Shown here one piece after another: positions 57,970 through 64,000 of a stretch of DNA of 64,000 bases. Position numbers and translations under genes: made by a program. Below the pieces are notes generated by a model that was given only the letters and a program-made list of their open reading frames with translations, was not told the origin of the DNA and did not search any database. The DNA lies in the NCBI GenBank assembly GCA_014925825.1, contig JACGCK010000021.1, positions 124,001 through 188,000 of the forward strand. Direction: 5' to 3'. Source of the DNA: Pholiota molesta. Its lineage: Eukaryota > Basidiomycota > Agaricomycetes > Agaricales > Strophariaceae. Within the stretch, counting starts at the first letter, position 1; every line of letters begins with the position of its first letter.

Positions 57970-59586
57970 TGGAATGGATAAAAGACACCTCGCCGAACGA
58001 TAAACCGTTAGCTCGACCAGTCTATAAGTTCACCGTGGATACTATGCTTCCGGAGGCCCGAAGGTTGTCGATTGACACCGAGAATCAACACCTATGGACG
58101 AGTTTCACCTACGTTCCAGCACGAGCAGTTGTGAGCCCTCGCTATCTTGCTGTCTTAGTTGCGAACATTTTTAAACGTAGCATCTTCCTAGATCCTTGAT
58201 CTTGATTCACATGAGCTGGTCTCAGCTATCCGTAGTACCGTGTCCAATAGAGGTGCAGATATGGCGATAGAGTTCATACAGAAGAAAGATCTGTCAGGAC
58301 AACAATTTCTGAACCTTAGCGATCTGAAACTTGAAGAGTGAGTTTGCCTTCGAATCAAACAATTACCGCTCAGATCTCCCAACAGACTCTCCGATGGAAT
58401 CCCGAATGCATTCACGGAGCTAATAGCTATCCGAGCATCTCTGCCAAACTCTTTACGGGCTTTCAACTCCCCAGCTTTCCATCGCCCATCGATCTGGGCT
58501 ACTTTTGGAGAAGCGGAACCCGCTGCTCTCGATGCGCGTCTTCGATATCGTCAGATTATATCCCGTGCTCTTGGAGATACCACTCACAGTCTGGGACCTT
58601 TCGACTTCGGAGACGACAATGACGGTCACTTGGGTGACGACCCCGATCGAAATGATACCTTGACAGGAATTCCTGCGCGAAATTCCTTTATTCCCAGTAT
58701 ATTTTCATCATCATCAGCTATTTTGGGGGGCAAGTCTATCCTCGTCAACGATTCGCAGTCAACAGTGGCACAGGTCTACAACCTACCAGGATTTCATGAG
58801 GAATTGCGATCGATGAATCTGGTGATACCAAAGGAGCGCCATATGGGAGCTGATGAGGATTTTTCAGAGATCGTACCGATTCAGATGGCGTCTGTATCAT
58901 CTCCTGTTCCAATGCCGATTCCAAATCAAGAAAAGGCACCGGATATGGGTGCAGGCTCCGAATTGCCAGGGGAGTTCGGGAGCGACAATAGACATGTTCG
59001 CCGCTATGATGGCCTTCAAGCTGTTTACTTGGACAAACAAGCAATCGGCGATGGGTTGAATGTTGACAGTGCTATTAGAGATGAGATCATCGGCCACGAA
59101 GTATCCATCGTTCCAGAAGACAAGAGTGACGCAGATGATCATGGCAGTCTGGACATTGGCCGGACCAACCGACTGCATGGCGAATCTTACCTCGCAATGC
59201 TACCCATTTTGGATGCAGGTAAATCTAGCGCAGATGATCGTTTCCTTGGGTCTGAAGTACGAAATTTAGATGCAGTCAGACTCTCATCCGTGTCTGAGAT
59301 CCAAACCCAGGAAGGAGATGACGTGGATTTTGAACGCGGATCTCAGACGCCTTTGCCTCGAGATTCCATAGGACGTTTCGGCGCCGATGCCGCTGAAGGC
59401 GAAAAGGAGAATCCTATTGGATCAATTGAAGCTAACGACCTCTATGTAGCCAATGAGCTCACCTCGATATCTCCAAACATACTCCACAACTTCGTCGACC
59501 TAGATGAAGTGGCCTTTTTCAACGATTTGGTCCTGGTCTTTATCGAGCAACCGTATCCTTCGGATCTTGTCAGTCTTCCGGGATAA
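57970..59586 (+). CDS. Unknown acidic protein, three exons
   Basis: Tentative exons 57970 to about 58131, about 58197-58336 and about 58373-59586. The protein begins MEWIKDTSPNDKPLARPVYK. It continues with ILDLDSHELVSAIRSTVSNR and FIQKKDLSGQQFLNLSDLKL, a helical segment resembling a short SAM- or death-fold-like helix pair. Then come GIPNAFTELIAIRASLPNSL and LRYRQIISRALGD. The last about 310 residues are acidic and low in motif content (ESYLAMLPILDAGKSSADDR). No enzyme signature or membrane segment is visible. I do not recognise the family. Support is an open frame of over 1.2 kb in the last exon and consistent phases at two introns. Confidence 0.55.
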
Positions 59587-61715
59587 TCTTCAACATATGA
59601 AGCACGCTCACCTAGTGGTTTGAAGGGACATGAGGCCGCTATGTCCCTTGTAGGTGATGAATGTCATCAGTCCACTCCATACGGGGATCACTGGAAGCTC
59701 TATCTGGAATGAAGCAAATCTATCGATTTTCCGACGTGGCCAATCTGCCAGGAGATTGTTCACCCACTGCTACGTCGCTGGCGAGCGAGTAGATAGATCT
59801 GGACAGAGATGTACTGCGTTGTTGTGACGGTTGCGGAGAAAGTGATCTCGCTTCTTGCCTCGTTCTGGACATATTGAATTGCCACATGTTTTCTCCGCCA
59901 TTCGCTGTTCAAAAAGGCTCCATGCTCCCCCACAAACAGACCCCAACGCTAAGCTGTCATATATAAGGACAGCCGACTCAACGCCTCTTTCCAGACGCCT
60001 CCTCGAAAGCAAACTCAGCGTCTCACAGATTCACGCAGCCCAGACGCAGCCCTTCCCGTCACTCTCTTGCTTATTCCTCTCATGACATACAAATGATGAC
60101 GAATAAACAACGCAATTCCGTGTCTCCCTCCGTCTCCGCGCTCGCTGGCTTCTACAAACCTCGACCCCTTTCTTTGTGAAAGGTGCCGCTGGGACTTTCT
60201 TGCCTTTGAGTACGATAATTCCACTCCCCACACACGATACACAATGTCGGGGCCCGGGCGCTCTCCTTGCACATGCACAAATGAGCACTTCCTTCCCCCA
60301 GGACCTCTGTGAGTCTGTCCCGAAATCTTGTCACCCATATGATGCAGAAGAACTTCGGCCTCCCGTTTGTCCACAAACCCCTCTCGCAAGAATTCATGGA
60401 GTGGCTCATCGTTTTGCTCACCAAATACTGCCGACGAAACTGCTGATGTTCGTGTTCATTGCCTAATACTGCCTCCATGGATATCCGTCCCATTCTGTGC
60501 TTGAACCTGGGTCTTGTTATCTAGAAAATACTCTATTCGACAATTGATCCACTCAACCTTCATTATCATGAGCCACAACTCATCGCAACAAAGGTTCGCG
60601 CCTTTTCGGTCCGATAATCGCTCAAACACCGTCTCTATTATTCTCCAGGCTATTATAGCTGCTTGTTGGGTACACCGCCGACTTGGTTTAATTTTCTCAG
60701 AGACTAAATTGTGATGGATCTCTTGTGCGGTACCCTGATAAACAGGTCTGCCTCAAATGATAAGTGAAACTGGCCTGATGGTATACTGAACGGCACACTC
60801 GGCATTATGCTGATGGCCGCAGGGAGCTGGCCATCGAGCCGGGAACCGTTTCGAAAAATAACTTGAGCAGGTCAAAAATACGACTCTCCTTGCCGCTTTT
60901 CTCCCGCTTTTTCTTCCGATTTTAGACTACCTCTCATGGCGATATATCCTTCAAACTAGCCGTTGATTCGTGAGACTAGGTATCCCTTGACAGCAGACAG
61001 CCCGGGAAAAGAGAGCGGTGGCATGGCACATTTCCGGCGATGGCTCGCGCGTCCCCCAATCTATCCGGACTCCGTGGCCGCTACCTCATGACACTATTCC
61101 TCCTTGCTCGTCGCGAGATAGATGACGACATTGGCTTTCTCGTCTCACGCTGTAGAGATAAGGGTATGGATAGTCGCCGTCTCTATGGCACGTCATTTAC
61201 AGCTCCAGCTCGTATTTGGAAATCTCAAAGTTTGGTTCCACGAGCACTGCAATCGCCGCTTCTCGAATGTCGAGAAAACATATCTAGAATTAGTCGAGGC
61301 TCGTTCTTGACTCGATTCTGATGCCTAGTTATCTTGTTCTATCAGCGAAGGAAACAACAGCTGTAATTTGTCCGCTGGGTTGGCGCTGTTTCATGAGTAC
61401 TTTGCTCACTGGTCTGTCGGAAATGAAATAGCTCTATGTGATAGCCGTCTTCATCTTGGGGTATCTGCGCCAGCGGGTCTAAAGTACTCCGAGAACCAAA
61501 AGAGTCGTCCTCCAAGATCCAACGGATTCGTTATCAGGCGATAGCGTTCTTGTGCTGAAAACATCCAAGTTCAAGAATAGACTGGTTCTTTAATTTTAAT
61601 CATGGCTCTCGTAAAAATAATACAAAGGTCCGTAAGTAAAAGAAAATAGAGCGTGTGTAAATAGGCGGTCGAATCGGATCCATTGCTTCGGTTGACTTCT
61701 TTTCCTTCTCTCGCA
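59587..61715. other. Long intergenic region (about 2.1 kb) with no supported gene
   Basis: Convergent spacer. Several overlapping frames of 60-124 codons on both strands (59770-60493 and 61040-61321) show no motif, no consistent splice extension and frequent stops. It may hold a decayed gene or non-coding transcript. Confidence 0.4.
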
Positions 61716-64000
61716 TTATGCGGCGGGACCGATGACTTCCTGTTTCGTCTTGAACAAATGGGATATGGTCTCATCATCGAAGCCGAGATGCGCCTTTACA
61801 AGCTCGGGAGGAGTCAAGGCCAGCCACTGTAAGGTTTAATACGAGTATCAGCCAGTTATAAGGTTGATTAGATGGTATACATACCGTGCTTAGACTGATA
61901 TCCTCAAACACATCTGCAAAACTTGTTGAGTATCTAGGACCGTTTATATTCAAGGAATGCTTACCGGAGTTAAAAATTTCGAGGAATTTCAGTGTAGTAT
62001 TGCCAGTGTTTTCAACGTAATGTCCTGATACAATAATGAGTGATCAGATGCATCAAGTAGGTATGAGAGCGTACCCATAGATGCGGGTACGTAGCCTAAT
62101 TGTGTACTTTGTGAGCGTGAGGAATCATTATAGACACGTTGCTCTTACCAATATCTCCGGGCTGTACAAGATAACATTTGTCAGTAAAAGCAATGACCAT
62201 GTTAGAAAACAATGCACTAACCACGTAATTGAACGTCCTAGCGTTGCCTTGAGATGCGAAGACAGTTATGCGGCCTTCACCCTCACTTCAAGTACGTCAA
62301 TAATAAGTATCAAAAAATGGAGAAACATGCGACATACAGGAAGAAACTCCATTCATCTTGAGTAGGGTGCCACTAAAGCAGCTAAGCATCTCGGGAAGAA
62401 AAGAGAACAGTTCACAACTTTACTTACGTGGAGTTCTCTAGAGAGTTGAGTGTTGGTTAGCGATATCCAAAGTAAGCTCGTCAGTAAACTGACCTGATGG
62501 CGCCAGGCTCAACGGTAACCTCAGCCGCGGCGATAGCGGTAGAAATGGCAAACGAACGGGAGTCGACAATCTTGACCGAACCTCCATTCAACTTTGTTGG
62601 CACTACTTGTGAAAATTGGAAGGAGAACGGATTTGGTACAAGTCCATTAGGGCTCTCAGGAAGACTGGAGTTGCCGTCCACTGGAGGAGCTAATGGAACA
62701 TGTGGTTGGTCAATAAGCCACAAATAACCAACGACCGGGCCACGTACTGCTCGGGAAGATGTAGAGCTCCTGCGCCGGTATATGCGCAAAGGCAGAGATA
62801 TCTCTGTTTTACACATATAAACACATCAGCTTGTATTTTGACGACAAGAAAAGTTTGAATCCATACGTTTGGAAGTTCTTTGCGAGAACTGTGAAATCGC
62901 CGGTATATTATTAGTCGACTGTTTTTCAGGCGGGAAATTTTTACTCACCCTCTGCAGGTACGTGAGACAACCAGTCGGTCAACTGGAAATTTTTAATGAG
63001 CAGTAATCCAGAAGTCGTCAACGAAACAAAGGCTTACCTGGAAGGTCGAGTCCTCGCTGAATGCACCGTCGTTGAAGACCTATAAGAAAGATTCTACTTA
63101 GCAACCACTATACATCAGAAATCCAAGAATCCCACCAGGAGGAATTCAGAGCCATCCGGATCGTCCGCGGTCGCCTGGAGGGAATGGGGAGTGCCAGGTG
63201 GGAAGTACCAAAGATCTCCAGGTTGCTATATTTATTATTCAGCAGAGGTCGGTGAAGCGAGGAGCCTGTATTACCAAGGTAGCAATGAAGTTCCTGCCTT
63301 GCGAGTCGACGGAAGTGATCTGAGTGTTGCCCTTGAGAACGTATGCCCACTTTGGATGTGAAGTATTGTTAGATTGATCTATCAGAAAAATGCGTATGCA
63401 GTACCTCTGCGGTCTTGTGCCAGTGCAGTTCACTGGTAAATGATACTTGTTAGAGCAGCTGAGGAGGCGTGTCACGAAGACCTACCGAATTGCGCCAGCT
63501 TCCAATCTCATGTTAACGCTTGCCATTGCTATGAAAGAGGTTAATGCAAACTCGTTTTATGTAGAAGTATCGTAGTAATTGCTTACCTGTCGCAATGGGC
63601 ATTACATCGACTGTGAAGATATGTCAGAACATTGTCTCGTAGAAGATCAAAGATCTACTGACTGTTCTCTTGACGAGCCCAACCTCCTGTTTGGAGACGG
63701 TTGTGGCTCAAGCTGTAGGGCCACTTTGCGCTGCCACTGTGATTATTGGAGACGGTTAAACATATGGAAACGATTTCATCATAAGTTGGACTTACACAGA
63801 GCCGTGGTCTGTGGTAGGCGGAGCGAGCAGATCCGCGTTTTCCTTAACGATGAACTCGTCGGTGGGGCCGAGGATGGTTGCCCCTAGAGAACCGCGGATG
63901 GCTCCTGGATCTGCAGGAGCGTCGGAAGAGTTCCATAAAACCCCGTTTGGGTCGAGACTGATAAAAGGGACAGTAGCAGATGCGGCGGGTGCAGACGAAA
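61716..64000 (-). CDS. Oxalate decarboxylase-type bicupin, 3' part (5' end outside the window)
   Basis: Many short exons on the minus strand encode both cupin domains. First cupin: SLSHNRLQTGGWARQ, VNMRLEAGAIR, then ELHWHKTAEWAYVLKGNTQI carrying the HxH...E manganese ligands, GRNFIATL and GDLWYFPPGTPHSLQ carrying the last His. Between the cupins: DISAFAHIPAQELYIFP. Second cupin: [20 protein letters not shown] with the second HxH...E set, TVFASQGNARTFNY, GDIGYVPASMGHYVENTGNT. The C-terminus is QWLALTPPELVKAHLGFDDE to VIGPAA. Fungal enzymes of this kind convert oxalate to formate and CO2 with Mn and are often secreted or periplasmic; the formate link to the formamidase in this window is only a thought. 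One possible frame break lies near 62748 between IFPSST and GPVVGYLWLID. Confidence 0.9.

Noticed and set aside
61040..61321. Plus-strand frame of 93 codons
   Set aside because: No motif, no exon extension, and an overlapping second frame of similar size. Nothing favours it as a gene.

Overview
The window is nuclear DNA of a filamentous basidiomycete, most likely a wood- or litter-decay Agaricomycete. Reasons: nearly every gene is broken by many 45-65 nt GT-AG introns, exon GC is high in some genes, and the gene families are typical of that group (F-box/LRR proteins, a ricin-B lectin/glycoprotein secretome gene, oxalate decarboxylase, an expanded family of small protein-kinase-like genes, and a multi-pass membrane protein family). 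There is no sign of bacterial operons, CRISPR, or tRNA/rRNA genes. All exon structures were read by eye from splice signals and reading-frame continuity, so individual boundaries may be off by a few bases.

Layout. 1-19.4 kb is ordinary gene-dense sequence: the 5' end of an endonuclease/exonuclease/phosphatase-family gene (-), an F-box-type gene (+), an F-box/LRR-like gene (-), an extremely intron-rich formamidase (-), a TPR protein (-), a secreted ricin-B lectin/glycoprotein (+) and a large TBC-domain Rab-GAP (+). 19.4-36.1 kb is an accessory, duplicated block. It holds a Crinkler-like gene with a kinase-like C-terminus (copy 1) inserted between the TBC gene and succinate dehydrogenase subunit C. 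It then holds two tandem copies of a head-to-head gene pair (unknown helical partner gene / protein-kinase gene), and a second, inverted, frameshifted Crinkler-like copy. 37-42 kb returns to single-copy genes: a multi-pass membrane protein (+), mitochondrial ribosomal protein uL30m (-) and ERV41/ERGIC2 (+). 42.5-46.2 kb carries a third, inverted and more diverged copy of the kinase/partner pair. 46.9-64 kb has an unknown gene (-), an MFS transporter of the allantoate-permease type (-), a RIX7/NVL-type AAA ATPase (+), an old-yellow-enzyme oxidoreductase (-), an unknown gene (+) and the 3' part of an oxalate decarboxylase (-).

Most striking points: (1) three paralogous divergent pairs of kinase plus uncharacterised partner gene, which look like one co-inherited two-gene module; (2) a roughly 3 kb insertion carrying a Crinkler-like gene, flanked by 321/341 bp direct repeats of the TBC gene's 3' end, whose content matches, in inverse orientation, the segment at about 33.3-36.1 kb; (3) a cluster of single-base frame breaks, mostly in homopolymer runs, in the transporter, RIX7 and oxidoreductase genes between 48.8 and 56.3 kb. 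The breaks in RIX7, which is normally essential, suggest base-calling errors or a second functional copy elsewhere.
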